Below, in pieces: positions 25,957 to 39,700 of a DNA stretch of 64,000 nucleotides. Each line of letters starts with the position of its first letter. Positions within the stretch are counted from its first letter, which is position 1. The stretch covers positions 1 through 64,000 of the forward strand of contig NW_004086022.1 in NCBI RefSeq assembly GCF_000220395.1, read 5' to 3'. The notes under the pieces are model-generated. The model did no database searches, was not told the origin of the DNA, and saw nothing but the letters and a program-made list of their open reading frames with translations. A program made the position numbers and the translations under genes. The DNA comes from Ichthyophthirius multifiliis (Eukaryota; Ciliophora; Oligohymenophorea; Hymenostomatida).

Positions 25957-28830
25957 TCAAATAAAGTAAAGAGATCTCAAAGATTCATATTTAGAATGAG
26001 CTTATATCAGTGTATTTTATCCTTATCTTGGATTATATCTATCACCTACAAAATTAGAAAGGACATGAGCATATCTAATAGGTGAAGGTTCTTTAATAGC
26101 TCCTGAAAAATTATAATATAAGAAAGTCATTTTGAAAGTTAAAATTTAAAGATTTCTTTTAAAATCTAAATAAACCTAAATATTATTATCTTTATCAATA
26201 TCACTAATAAAATTGTTATACAAAATATGATAATGTGTTGGCGTTGCAGTACCTTATTATTTTTTAAGTATAAATATTAAAATATTATATATTTTTAAAA
26301 AAAAAACACCTTAAGCAGCTTTTTAACTAACTATAAAGTAATCATCTTTTCCTCTTGTTACAACATCTTCAATTAAAGATCCTTATGGAGTATTTTAAGC
26401 AGATTAAATTCCAGATTCATTAACTTCATAAAATTTAGCTGTAGATCTCTATTTATAAATTATTATATAAAATAAAAAAATAAAATATTAAGAATATATA
26501 TAAACAAATTTATAAATAAATATATATATAAATAAATAAATATATATTTATATATATATATATATATTATTTATATATTAAATTATTTTATATATCTTTT
26601 TTTTATTTATTTACTTTATTTACTATTATCATACAATATTTGATATCTTAATTTTTAGTCAAATTTTTACAAGCTTACTATATTTAAGCCATTTCAGTTT
26701 CAATTATAGTTTTAAATTATCCTTCTCCAACACCATCCCTAAAAATAATAATCTTTTTTTTAAATAAATAAAAAAAAATAACAAAAGAGTAAAAACCTAA
26801 AAAGGATATACACCATTATCTTTCTTAAATTCTTAAAGACCAATACTAAATACACCGTTTAAATATTATGTTATTTCTTAACCAGAAGGCAAATTATGTG
26901 AATTCGAATAATATTTTGAAAAGTCTTTATCAACTGTACAAACAAAAGCAAATATGGATTCTTTTTTTCCAGGTATATTATGATATACATCAATACCAAC
27001 AATCATAGTAGGAACATTATTAAAAGGCATATTACTAACTGCCCATGGAACTCCACCAGTTTTAGCACAAATTTAAATTAATAGTTTATTAACAACAGTT
27101 CTTAACTATAAAAATAAATAAATATTGATATCTAATATATATTATAATTTAATTAATATTAATATTAATATACATATATATTTATATTAATATTCATATA
27201 TATTTATATAATATTATTTTATAATAAATACTCCTTTTTAATTAGAAGCAGTAGAAGTTAATATTACTTAAGAAGGAATAGGCTTAATATTAATTAGAAA
27301 TCTTTTAATATCGTCATAATATTATCCCTATTTTTTTTTTCCAGGTAAAAGTAATATAACCATCTACACATTATCAGGAGCTTTAGCTAAGGCATTAATC
27401 CAATCATTTGCATTTCTACTTTAAATAGGAATTGTAATAGGCGGTTTGGCTGGATATTAATAAAATTTTAAACATTCTTGGAACATATTTAATAAATTAT
27501 CAAATACTTATTTATCCCTATCTGAATATAAAAATGCCCAATCATTTAGAGGGGTTTATTAATACATTACAGTTTAAGTATCTCTATCTAAATTTGCACT
27601 CAAAATATTTATTTATTTTTATCCTTTATTCATAAGAATAGCTTCAGGATCTAATTATTTAAATTTAATACTTAAAGGAGTTTCCTATATATCAATATTC
27701 CAATCATTCATTGTTTAAGCTGCATCTTTTTTTAAACTTTTAATAAAAATAGTTGCTTATTAAATTCTAGAACCTGCCTTAGGTTTTGTTATTTCTGCAA
27801 GTTTTTTCATTAAATTAAAATCTGCTCTCTATTAATTTGTCAATCCTATTAAAAAAAAATAGATATATAAATATATAAATATATAAATATATATAAAATA
27901 TATATATATATATATATATATTTATAAACTTAATTCTTTACATTTAGATTTATGATTTATTATATATTTTTATTATTTACCTGTTACATTACATAAAGAA
28001 GGTATAAGATAATATAATTAAGGAACTTTATTTTTACCTTTTATTTCTTCACATTATATCATAGGTTAATTAGGAGTTATATTATTAATTGAATATTTCT
28101 GTGCATAATAATCTGTATATTTTATTTCGTTTTCTTTCTTGTCCTTAAATGTACTTAAAGGATTCATATTTGTAATAATTTCCGTAATTTTATGAAATCT
28201 TTTATTGTAACTAGTAATAACTATCATTCCTTTAAAATAAGATAAATCATCTTTTTCTTTATGTTAAATTAAAGCATCTAGAAGCGTAGAATATCTTTAT
28301 ATTCTAAAACAACTATCAATATTTAGTAATTTTTAATTAAAAGTATAAGTTTCTAAAGAACTTGAATACCCACTTAAAACTGCTAAATCATATTCTTTAT
28401 ATTATTATATAGATTTAGGATCAAAACATTTTCTACCCAATTTATTTAATTTTAATTATCCGAATATTTTCCTTATTAGTCTACCAAAGACATTCTAGAT
28501 TTCCTTTTCGTTTTAGGCTGGTCCTTTGTAGTTTAGGATTATTTTGTTAGACGGATCATTGTTATGTTATCCTACTTAGTATGTTTTTTCATTTAGACTT
28601 ACAGGAGAATATATGACAGTCCCTTAAAGAATAAATTTGTTCTAGAATATCTCCTTTAGTTTAGTGAGAGAATCTTTAAATATTTAGATTATTTATTCTT
28701 ATAGTTCTTAAGGTTAAAGGTTTTCAACATCAAATTAATAAGAGAATATATTTTAGCTTTTTATTATTAAATTATAGAAATTACAAATGAATTAATTATT
28801 TGGTTTAGAACTTTTTATTAAGCCTTTCAT
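25957..28830 (-). CDS. Piwi/Argonaute protein
   Basis: Multi-exon Piwi-clade Argonaute. From the N-terminus: an N domain starting MKGLIKSSKPNN; a PAZ domain at about 28330-27985 (KGMIVITSYNKRFHKI, FKDKKENEIKYTDYY, QPMIQC, YLIPSLCNVT); a MID domain at about 27440-27230 (MVILLLPGKKK, YYDDIKRFL, PIPSQVILTS); and a PIWI domain to the end. Catalytic RNase-H-like residues appear intact: Asp in VGIDVYH (codon 26989-26991), Asp in RDGVGEGQ (26735-26737), and His in PTHYHIL (about 26230-26245). The C-terminus is SPIRYAHVLSNFVGDR and ends SLYFI before TGA 25957-25959. In ciliates Piwi proteins bind small RNAs that guide DNA elimination or silencing. Introns at about 27975-27850, 27230-27110, 26820-26750, 26660-26460 and 26330-26260, several with (TA)n. 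Confidence 0.9.
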
Positions 28831-29636
28831 ATTTTTTTTTGGGATATTTTTGCAATTTTAAAAAATTATTGTTTATTGTTTTTATTGATTAATAAATGAT
28901 TTTTTTTATTGTTATTTTATTTTTTTAAGCTAAAAATATATATTATATTAGTTAGAATTTGAGTAAATAATATATTATCAGTTTATTATAAAATATTATA
29001 CTAAAAATATATTTATACATATATTTGTTTAAATATATTATTATTAAATAATTAATTAATTTCACATATTTCTATATTTATAAACTTAAAAATTAATAAA
29101 AACATTAAAATCTAAAAAAATAAAAGAAAAAATAATAATAATAATAATTATTTTTTATAAAATATAAAAAATAATAATAATATGAATACATAATAATAAA
29201 TAAAATATTTTAATTGTTTAATTTATTAAATAATTATTCAATAAAATTATAAACATTGAATAAGATTAAATATATAATTTTTTTTAATAGATTACTTCAA
29301 TAATTATCTAATATAAATTATACAAAAAATATTTTAATATAAAAACAATTAAAATATAATAATATTAAATATATTTTTTATTAATATTAATTGTATATAA
29401 AGATAAATTAATTTTTTTTTTAAATAATGTTTATAATATATAAATTTTAATTTGCTTTTATTTTTAAATTTTTGATATAAATTTATAATATCAAAAACTT
29501 TATCAAAAAGATAAAATATTAATATTAATATTTTAGTTTTAAATATAGTTTAAATAAACATATTTCTTTGAATTTTGTTTCAACAATCAAAATATATATA
29601 TATATATATATATAATTAATAAATAAAACAAAGTTA
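28831..29636. other. Divergent intergenic region
   Basis: About 800 bases between the Piwi start (-) and the next gene start (+). AT-rich, with a (TA)n tract at 29591-29614 just before the plus-strand ATG. It must hold both promoters, but no specific motif is recognisable. Confidence 0.5.
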
Positions 29637-30784
29637 ATGTTTTTTAATTCTAACAAGCTTATAAAATGTTAAAATGATTAAAAATATAATTTGAATAAAA
29701 GTATTAACAGTTCAGATGGCTCTGATGATTAAATAGAATTACCATAAAATTTTAAGTAAAACATTCAAAAACTAGAAGAAATAATTGAAGTATAATAAAA
29801 TGTAGACATTTAGACAATAAAATAACTTATATAATTGTACACAGTAAAAATAAAATAAAAAAATATATATATTTATAATATTTAATATAATAAAAAATGA
29901 TTTTTTTTTCTAAATAATATTTATTTATTTTTTTAAAAAAAAAGTTAGGTGTAGAATATTATTCTTCATTAAACAGTGATTTATTTGTGTATTATAAAAA
30001 TAAAATCGTATCATTACATTAAAAATCTAATGTAATATAATCTATTTGTCAATAAAAATAAAATAATACATAATAAAATAAGAAAGATTATAAATCTTTG
30101 AATCATAAACAAATTTAATAGTATCAATAAATGATGTTAATAAAATAATAGATAAATAAGAAAATAGCTTTTTTAAATAAGAAACTGTAATTGAATAAGA
30201 TTTAAACAAATAATATAATAATATTATAAGTAGATTAAATAATAGAAAGAAAAACAAAGAAAAAAGTTTTAATCATCGAAATTTTTCATAATAATAATAA
30301 GATTAAAAGAATTATGAAATTGGTAAACAAATATCATTATTTTATTTTTTTTTAAAAAAAATTAATATTATAAATAATTAAAATAAAAACAAAAATATAT
30401 ATATTTAGAAATAAAAATATATATTTTATTATATAAATATATATATATATATATTTATATCTTTTATTAGATTATTATTGTAATACTTAATCTAGTGATT
30501 TTCAAATCGATAATTAAAATTTAACAGTAAATACTTTGATAAATAATATAATTGAAGATAAAAAACGTATCTTGTATTAAGAAAAGAAAATGTAAATTTC
30601 TTAAGTTGAATTTGAATATGAAAAGTAAGTTTTTTACTCTGAAAATTAAAACAAAAACTGTACAGAAGCATTTTTATAATAATTAAAAGATATTAAATAA
30701 GAAAAAATAAGAAATATCAACTCTTAGTTTTAATTAAAAGAATAACTTGAAATATAAAAAATAAAAGCAAATTTAAATTTATGA
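29637..30784 (+). CDS. Coiled-coil protein, unrecognised
   Basis: Starts MFFNSNKLIKCQNDQ at 29637 and ends at TGA 30782-30784. After an acidic-polar N-terminus (SSDGSDDQIELPQ), the rest is helical and charged: KLEEIIEVQQNVDIQTIKQL, then LGVEYYSSLNSDLFVYYKNK, then QERLQIFESQTNLIVSINDV, then a C-terminal coiled coil (AFLQQLKDIKQEKIRNIN). Two introns fit GT...AG: about 29846-29945 and 30324-30470. A frame change near 30045-30060 (A-rich) suggests a one-base indel or a missed small intron. No domain recognised; the helix pattern suggests a structural or scaffold protein. Confidence 0.6.
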
Positions 30785-30828
30785 AAAAATATAATAAACT
30801 TTAATAAAATTAACCCTATAAAATAACA

Positions 30829-30832
<4 letters not shown>

Positions 30833-30866
<34 letters not shown>
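30833..30866. repeat. (TA)n microsatellite
   Basis: TA tract in the gap between two convergent gene ends. Confidence 0.8.
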
Positions 30867-30868
<2 letters not shown>

Positions 30869-30968
30869 CAGTATATATAATCTATAACTTTAAAATTATA
30901 TATTTTTATAAAAATAAAGTATTTAAATAATATTTTCTCCCCTAATATAACTATTGTTAATAAATAAA

Positions 30969-32394
30969 TCATTTTAAAACCTAAGAAACAACCACTAAAT
31001 ACCCATCTCCTCCTCCCAAAAGAAATTTATTAGAAGTGTTTGCATAATCTACAGTAAATATTCCTTTATTAAAATTACTTACACTTCCCAAAGTTTCAAA
31101 ATTATCTTAACTTTCAAACAATTTAGCCTCATTTTTACCAGATCCTCCAACAAGTATAGAATCGTTATTATTTTTAGAAAACTAAGCAGAGAAAAGGTAA
31201 GCCCCATTTTCCTTATTATTTTTATCATATTTAATTTCATGTATAATTCTTCTCTCTTTAAAATCATATATATTTAATTAATTTTTTCCATTATTAGATC
31301 CAATAAGGATTTAACCATTTTTATAATCTATGCTTTCTCCTGCAATTCTACCTCCAATAAATTATCCCACACATTTCTTTTATCTTAAATCCCAAATGTT
31401 TATATTTGTATCCCAACTTCCACTTATTAATACATTACTATCATCTTATAAAAACTTAACGCAAAATATTCTATTATTATGTGATTTATGATAAGAATAT
31501 CCCTATCCTTCTAATGAATATTGCATTACTTTACTCGTTTCATCATATATTCTTATCTTTTTATTTAATTTTTACATATTTCCTTTTTGTTTTTTATTTT
31601 TTTACTATGCAATCTTTACCAGCTGTAGCTAAATAATTACCATTTTTATCATAATCAAGGCATAATATTTAGTTTTCTGGTTCAATAATTCTTTCTAATT
31701 CTTTTCCTATATATATATATTTTTTTTATATTTAAATTATTTAAATATTATTTTATTAATTAAAACCTGATGATGCATGCCACTATACTATATTTCCATT
31801 AACATCTCCTGTTGTTATTAAATTTTTAACAATTCCATTTATTTAAGAAGGTCTCCATCTTTTAAATATATTATTTTAAAGTAAAAAAATAATAATATTT
31901 TTTTTTACCTCAAACAAGTAACAGGATTTGAGGATTATCCAGGTTAATTTGTTTAAAATTTATTTTTTAAAAGACCTATTTGTTTTAAAAAGTAGATTTT
32001 TATAAATTTATTTTATAAAATAACCTGTTTATAAATGATAAATTTAAAGAGTTCCATCTAAACAACCTATTCAAAAAATATAGAATATATAATATAAAAT
32101 AAATTAATTTTATAATTTTAAATTTTTTATACCAGCTGCTATTAAAGAATCATCTTTATCAAATTTAGCACATAAAATTTCTGAGCCTAAACTAAAATTG
32201 TTTTTTAAACCTAATCTTTTATTATTATTATAATCATCTAAAATTCTAATATTTTAAAATAAATAAATATATAAATATATAAATATATAAATATATATAT
32301 ATATATATTCATATATATATATATATATATTTATATTAAATTTAATAATATACGAAAAAGGTAGTTTTTATAAATTATTGTTGTATGAATTCAT
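30969..32394 (-). CDS. WD40-repeat protein
   Basis: Spliced WD40 gene: starts MNSYNNNLQKLPF at 32394 and ends at TGA 30969-30971. Repeats visible in order: AKFDKDDSLIAAG, CLDGTLQIYHLQTG, PVTCLRWRPSQ with GDVNGNIVQWHASSG, CLDYDKNGNYLATAGKDC, CVKFLQDDSNVLISGSWD with TNINIWDLR, ILIGSNNGKNQLNIYDFK, SILVGGSGKNEAKLFE, and a last FLLGGGDGYLVVV. That fits one seven-bladed propeller and little else. Introns: about 32255-32340 ((TA)n at 32297-32330), 32070-32135, 31978-32026 and 31860-31910, plus two more near 31710-31765 and 31575-31610. WD40 propellers are protein-binding platforms; partners unknown. Confidence 0.85.
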
Positions 32395-33116
32395 TTTTTT
32401 TTATACAAAAAATATTTTATATATAATGTAATTTTTTATATTAACAAAAATAAATAATTCAATTCAATATTGTTTTTTCATTATTTAAATTTATAAATTT
32501 AATTATAATATTTTAAAAATCTTTTAATATTATAAATAATTAAATAAACGTTTTTATTTCGGATTAAATAAAAAATTTCTTTATACTATTTTTAAAATAA
32601 AAAGAAAAACATTTATTAAAATAAATTTTAAATTATTTTATTTTTTTGATTGAAAAAAGATTTGTATAATTTAAAAAAAATCAATAGTAAATATTTGTAT
32701 ATAAGATATTAATATATATATTTTATATTTTATTTATTATTTATTTTATATATTAAAATATTATCTTATAAATATTACTACTTTTTAGTATATGTTGATA
32801 GTATTCAAATTCAAAATTTTTATAAAAATTCTAATTTTTTTTATTTAAATTCTAGTAAAATTAAATTATTTAAAACATTTATATTATAAGATATTTATTT
32901 ATTGTAAAAATATATTAATAGTTAAATCATTTTTTGAAAATATAAAAATATAATAATACATATATTTTTATTAATATATCAAAAATTTATATTTAATAGC
33001 AATTCTAATTAAATTATATATTATTTATCAAATTAATTGAAATAAAAAAATGTTTTTTATAAAAATAAGATAAAAAAAAATATGTATATAAATAAATATA
33101 TATGTATATATGTATT

Positions 33117-33170
<54 letters not shown>

Positions 33171-33311
33171 TACATATATACATTTATATTTATATTTATT
33201 TACATTTTTTTATTTTTTATTTTATTATTTATTAAATATAAAATATTTTTGTATTTATTGTTTATTCTTTATAATATATTTTAAACAAATAATAAAAAAT
33301 AATAAAATAAA
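32395..33311. other. Intergenic with (TA)n tract
   Basis: AT-rich with no convincing gene. A (TA)n tract of about 22 units lies at 33121-33164. The overlapping Tyr/Ile ORFs reported there by naive translation are translations of the microsatellite. Confidence 0.55.
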
Positions 33312-35566
33312 TCATTTATTTTTAAAATATACATTACTCTATCTTTGACTTTAAGTTAAATATTCATCTATTCCCGTATATTATCTATTTTCTCCATAAT
33401 ACTAATTAGTATTAATAGTCATACTACTTTTAGTATTAATATTTTTATTTAAAAGTCTTTGTATATTATTTTCATCTATATTACTATATTTTCTGTCTTT
33501 TATTTAACTTCTATTACATGAAATCGTAGAATTTTCAATGGAATTTCTTATTTTTTGCTAATTATTTAGTTTCTTATAATCTTAAAGTAGTATATTATAT
33601 GAATTTTCAATATTATTTTTTGATGATTCCTTTAATTCAAGTTCACTTTTTAACAAATTAATCTCGTTTCTTAACTATATATTTATTTATTCAAATTAAA
33701 TATTATTATTATAATTGTTATTGTTATTAATATTATTATTATTATAATTATTTTTATTATTATTATTAATATTATGTTGATTATTTTTTTCTTCAATTTT
33801 TCTAATTTTTTCCATTTTTATTTCTAATTTGCTTATTTTTTATTACAAAACATTATATTTTACATCTTATTGCTTTTTCAAATGTTTATAATCTTCCTAA
33901 AGTTAAAAATTAGAATCATTTTTTTCAAAATTAATTAATAATTTATTGATATTATTTTTTTCTATTTCTATTTCTACTTTTTGTTATTAAATTCTAAGAT
34001 ATTCTTCTAATAACTGTAAAATTTCTCGATTTTAAATAAAATCTTTAGCTTTTGTATAAAGCTATATATATTATAATTTTAATAAATAATGTTTTTTTTT
34101 ATTACTATTTAATATATTTTTTAAATTTTTTATATCTGATTTTCTCTAATTCCAATTTTTATAAATTTTAATTAAAGATGATATCTGATTACTAAAATTT
34201 TTCAATTTATATTTTAAAATTATTTATATCTAAATTATTTTTTCATATTCTTAAATTTTATATTAAAGATTTTAAATTTATTCATTTTTAAAATATATTT
34301 CATTATTTAAAATTTAAATTTCCTTTAATTATTACCTTTAAAAATAAATATATTTAGATAAAAATAATGATAAATATAATTTTATGTATATATAAATACA
34401 AAATATATATATTATATATATATAATCCATATATATATATATATATATATATTAATTCTTTAAATTATTTTAAATATATATTTAATTATTTTAATAATTT
34501 TTACATTTTTACTCTTAAATATATTTTTATTCCAATAATTATTTATAATTATTAATATCTAAGTTTTCAATTTTGCTTTCATTTTTTTATTTAAGTTCTG
34601 TATTTTCTTTTTATATATTATCAAATTACTATTTTAGTTCTTAATAAAAATTGAATATAACTTGTTTTTCTTCTTTAGTCTGTTTAATATCATTTTATAA
34701 AGTTGCAAGTTCATTTATTATATCATTAAGTTAGCCTATTAATTATTCTTTTTATTAAACACATTCTTAATTAATATTTTATAAAGTTAATAATTTTAAA
34801 TTTAATTATTATATTGTTTATTATTAATCATAAATTATAACTTATTAATCTTCATAGTCTAATTATTAATTATCTATTTCAATCTTTTGTAAAACAATAA
34901 AAAAAATAAAAAAAATAAAAAATATTAATTAACTTTTAAATTAGCAATTTTAGTAAACAAATCTATATGACATTCATTTGCTTATTTTACTAAATCCATT
35001 AAAAATTATTCTAAACCTAAAGTTTTTAAATTCTATTATGCAATTTTATTTAAAGACTTTTTTTTTTTTATTTTATTTTACAATATATATATATATATAT
35101 ACATTTATTTATGTTTTTTATTTTTATAAAATTTCAGATTTATTGGCTAATTATCGTTCTAAATCAAGCATATTTTACTAAGCATTATTATAATTTATTG
35201 CTAATTATTTAAATTAATCTAATAAGCTTTAATCCCCTTTAATTTAATTTTAATTGCTACTTGTTCTTTTTTTTATTATATTAAATTATATTCATTTAAT
35301 TTTGCTTTTAAAATGTTATTTTCTTTTAAATATGAATTTGTTTCGAATTTAAATACTTTTAGACTTCTTTGTTTTTAAAACTAGTTTTATTAATCTTAAA
35401 TAAGTTAATCATTTTAAATATCTTTTTATGAAATAGAACATATCTAATCATAATCTATATTTTTAGAATTTGATTAATTAAATTAAGGAGACAAGTTTTA
35501 ATTGTTAATTTACTATTCAGTATTAATTATTTGACTTTAGTATAATAATTAATTATTATCTTACAT
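33312..35566 (-). CDS. Coiled-coil protein
   Basis: Minus-strand gene starting MQDNNQLLYQSQIINTEQQ at 35566 and ending at TGA 33312-33314. The N-terminal about 40 residues are polar and probably disordered. The body is a long Lys/Glu/Gln/Asn coiled coil (for example TNSYLKENNILKAKLNEYN), with an Asn-rich stretch encoded by the ATT/AAT-type repeats near 33700-33780. The C-terminal tail is Ser/Asn-rich (NSIENSTISCNRS) and ends YLTQSQRQSNVYFKNK. Introns with TA tracts fall near 34330-34560, 34895-34940 and 35055-35135. Structural role likely (ciliary, basal body or cortical), but no family can be named. Confidence 0.65.
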
Positions 35567-36199
35567 TTTTTAGTATGTTTTTTTTATTTTTTATGTGTTT
35601 TTAATATATTAAAAATGTTTACTTTTTACTTTTTTTTTTTTTTAAAAAAAAAAAATTATAATAGATTATATTCTTTTTTTTAATTATAAAAATTTAAATA
35701 AAAATTAATTTTTAAATAATTTTTATAAATAAAGTTTATTTTATAAATAAAATATTTATGTTTTTTGTTAATTATATAATAAAGTAAAAAAAAAAGTTTA
35801 TAATTAATAAATAAATATTTAAAATTATATAAAAAAAATATTATTAAATAAAATATCTATATTTTAAATAATATATCTATATTTTAAAAAATTTTATAAT
35901 AATAAAAAAAAAATTAATATAAATTATTTAATTAAATTTATATTAAAATAATTAATAAATAAAGATTATAATATAATTAAATAATTATATTTTTATTTTA
36001 TTTTAAATTTAATTTTTTTTTTAATAATTATAAAAAAAAAATATAATATTTAAAGTTATCAAAAAGTAATAAAAAATAATAATATATTTAATTAAAAAAA
36101 TAAATTCAAGAAAATACTAATAGTTTTATTTAAAATTTATTTAATCTCAGTATTAATATTAATCAAATATTATATTTTTCATTAAAGATTTTGATTATT
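35567..36199. other. Intergenic, AT-rich
   Basis: About 630 bases with poly-A/poly-T stretches (for example 35630-35655); no coding frame recognised. Confidence 0.55.
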
Positions 36200-36678
36200 T
36201 CAATATTCATTTTCTTATATTTCGTATTCATCATCAATTATAATTTTATAATTCTTATAATTTTTTTTTTTTTTAATAAAATATAAAAAAATATGATACC
36301 ACTTATTAAGTTATACTAGCTTTTTTTTAAACTAATTATAAATTATTATCTTAATCGTAACCATCTAAATATTATTCATTTTATTATTAATCATTATATA
36401 AGTCTAAACTATTGATAAAAAATATAGTAAATAATTAAATTTAAATATGTTATTTGAATAAAATAATTTATATTTTAAATAAAATAAATTTTAATTATGA
36501 AAATAGGCAATAAAAAAATAATTTATTAATAATTATCATATTTATTGCATAAATAATGTATAAAAAAAAATTAAAAAAAAATATTAAAAATATAAAAATA
36601 TATGAAATCACAAATATATATTTTATAGTATAAAGAAAATTATATATTTATTAATATATATGAATAAATATATATAAA

Positions 36679-36722
<44 letters not shown>

Positions 36723-39700
36723 ATAGAAATATATTAATTTTAATATTTATTTATTTAATAATTTTTATTTTTTTATTTTTTTATTTAAATATCTTTTTTT
36801 ATTTATATTTACTTATCTTAAAATTAATTTTTATTATCTATTTGTTCAATTATGCTTTTATTATTTTAAGCTACATTTTCTTCTTATTCTATTTTAAATT
36901 TATCAATATTTTGATATACTTATGAATCTTCATCAATTTCCTATTTGAAATTTTCCTATTATAATGTATTAGTTTATTCTGTTTCCTTAAAATTTTTTAT
37001 TCAATTAAATTTTTTAATTTTTTTTTAGTTATTATATATTTATACATATTATTATTCCATTTCTTCAATTATTTATTTTTCATCGTTATATTTATTTATA
37101 TTATTTTAATATTATGAGAATTCTTTTTATATAAAAATTGAATATTTATATTTTATTTATAAATAAAAAAAAAATAACTTGATTAGTTTTTTTTATTTTA
37201 TTTGATATTTTCTTCATAATTTTTTATATTTTTACTTTCCTTATATTAAATTGTTTCATTTATAAATAAATTTTCTGTTTATTCATTTTCTTCTTAATTT
37301 TTTTGATTTTTACTAGATTATATTATTTCATTTTTAATTTTATTTTCTGTTTTTTCATTTTCTTCGAGATTGTTTTCACTATTATTTTATTAAATGGTTT
37401 CATTATTTTTAACTGTATTCTCTATTTATTCATTTTCATATATATTTTTTAAACTTTAATTAGATTAATAGATTTCATTTTTAACTCTATTTTCTGTTTT
37501 TTGACTATCTTATTAATGTTTTTGATTTTTATTAGATTATATAGGTTCATTTTTAAATTGATTTTTTTCATTTTCTACATCTTCACTAATTTCTTAAATA
37601 TCTTATTCTTAATTTATGTAATTTTCTTTCTAATTAAAATATTCTTCTACTTCTTAATTTTCAATTTCTTCTTATAAATTATACTATTCTTATTGTTCTT
37701 TATTTCTTTCTTTTTATTTTTATTTTTCTTATTCTTCTATTAATTTTTAATATTCTTATTTTTCTTTTTAAAATATTTTTTATAATTCATTTTCTTTTCT
37801 TATTTTTTCTTGTTCTTCTTTTTCTTTTTTATTCTCTATTATTCTTCTTTTTTTATTCTTTCATTTTCTTCTTTTTCTCTTTTAAATCTTTCCTATTCTT
37901 CTTTTTCTCTATTAAGCCTTTCTTGTTCTTCCCTTTTTTCTCTTTTAAGTCTTTCTTATTCTTCTTTTTCTCTATTAAGCATTTCTTGTTCTTCCCTTTT
38001 TTCTCTTTCAAGTCTTTCTTATTCTTCTTTTTCTCTTTTAAGTCTTTCTTGCTCTTCCCTTTTTTGTCTTTTAAGTCTTTCTTTTTCTTCTTTTTCTCTT
38101 TTAAGTCTTTCTTGTTCTTCTTTTTCTCTTTATAATTTTTCTTATTCTTCTTTTTATCTTCTTTTTTTTTCTTATTCTTCTTTTTCTTTTCTAATTTTTT
38201 CCATTTCTTTTTTAAGTTTTTCTTATTTCTCATTTTCATCTTTTTCTTTTTAAATTCTTAACTATTCTTCTTTTTCTAATCTAATTTTTTCTAATTCTTA
38301 TTATTCTTTTTATAATTTTTCTAATTCTTATTTTTTCAATATTTCCAATTCTTCTTTTTATTTTTATTCAAATTCAATTTTTTCTCTTTATATTTTTTAC
38401 AACTCTTCTTTTTTGACTTTCTCGATTTAGTTTTTTGATTTTTTTACATCATCTTTTTAGTTTTCCTTTCTTGAATCTTTTCTAGATTCATATTATTTTT
38501 CATTTTTATTTTCAAAACAAGATTTTTATTATTCATTTTATTTATTATGTTATTCATTTCTAGTTTAAGAATTAGATTTTGTATTCCTTTATCCTTATTA
38601 TGAAACTACTAGATTTCTTTCCGGAATATTTTGTTATTATTCAATTACTTAATCAAATATTTCTTTAGAATTATTTTCAAAATCTTAATCATAACTTTCT
38701 TCATTTTCCTTTTCTTAAATTGTAGAAGCTCTATCTTTAGAAATTTTATCGAAATAAAAAATATTAAAAAAGTCTTGAATAATTAATTTCTACAAATTCT
38801 CACCTGATCTTTCAAATAATCTTGCAATTAGTAAATCCATAGCTTCGAAACTAATTTCAATAGAAAATTATTAAAACACTTAATCAATAGTTTAAAATCC
38901 AATATGTACTTTATCAAAAGATGCATTCTCTAAATATTTCTTTAATGCTTCTCCTTTTGTTTTTAATAAATAAAATATTTCATTTTCATAATCAATGTAA
39001 TTAATATCTAATGAATGTATATCATATACTTATATAAAACTTAAAAATGCTTCCTTTATTATATTTACATCACATTCTTTTTTTGAATTATATATAATTT
39101 CTTCTGTTTAAACATCTGCCTCAACTAAAAATCGAGATAAATTTTATAAATCTTATTATGAACTTACATTAAATGGATATCTTTTAAAAATAATAAAAAA
39201 AAAATATGAATAAATTAAATATAAATTATAAAAACAAATAATTAAATAGAATTTATAAATTTATTTATATATATATATAAATATATATATTTTATAATTA
39301 TATATATTTATAATTATATATTTTTCCATTAACATTTTTATATATTATTTAATTTTTTTTTTTTTATAAATTTTTTTTTTTTTTATTTATACATATATTT
39401 GTTTTTTTTTACCTTGATAAAATATTGTTTATTTCTTAATAATTAGCTTTTCCTTTTTTTTCAAGTTCATTTGGTATTATAAACTTTATTTTTTTTAAAA
39501 AAAATTAATTTTTTTATTTAATATATATATACTTTTTATATCTCCTCATAAGGTATTTTTTTATTCATTAATTTAAATCTTATTTAATAGGCAACTTCAG
39601 ATATCTACAAATAGCTAATTTTTTTTTTTCTTTAAGGAGATAAGCATTTTTCATTTTTCCTACTTTATTTTTTTATTATTTATTCTAATTCTAATATCTT

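Noticed and set aside
33082-33348. Overlapping Tyr/Ile ORFs around a TA tract
   Set aside because: Translation of a microsatellite in intergenic DNA.
37810-38253. Ser/Phe/Leu-rich plus-strand ORF and Lys-rich minus-strand ORF
   Set aside because: Both are other frames of the 30-bp repeat whose real frame encodes EEQERLKREK-type units in the minus-strand gene.
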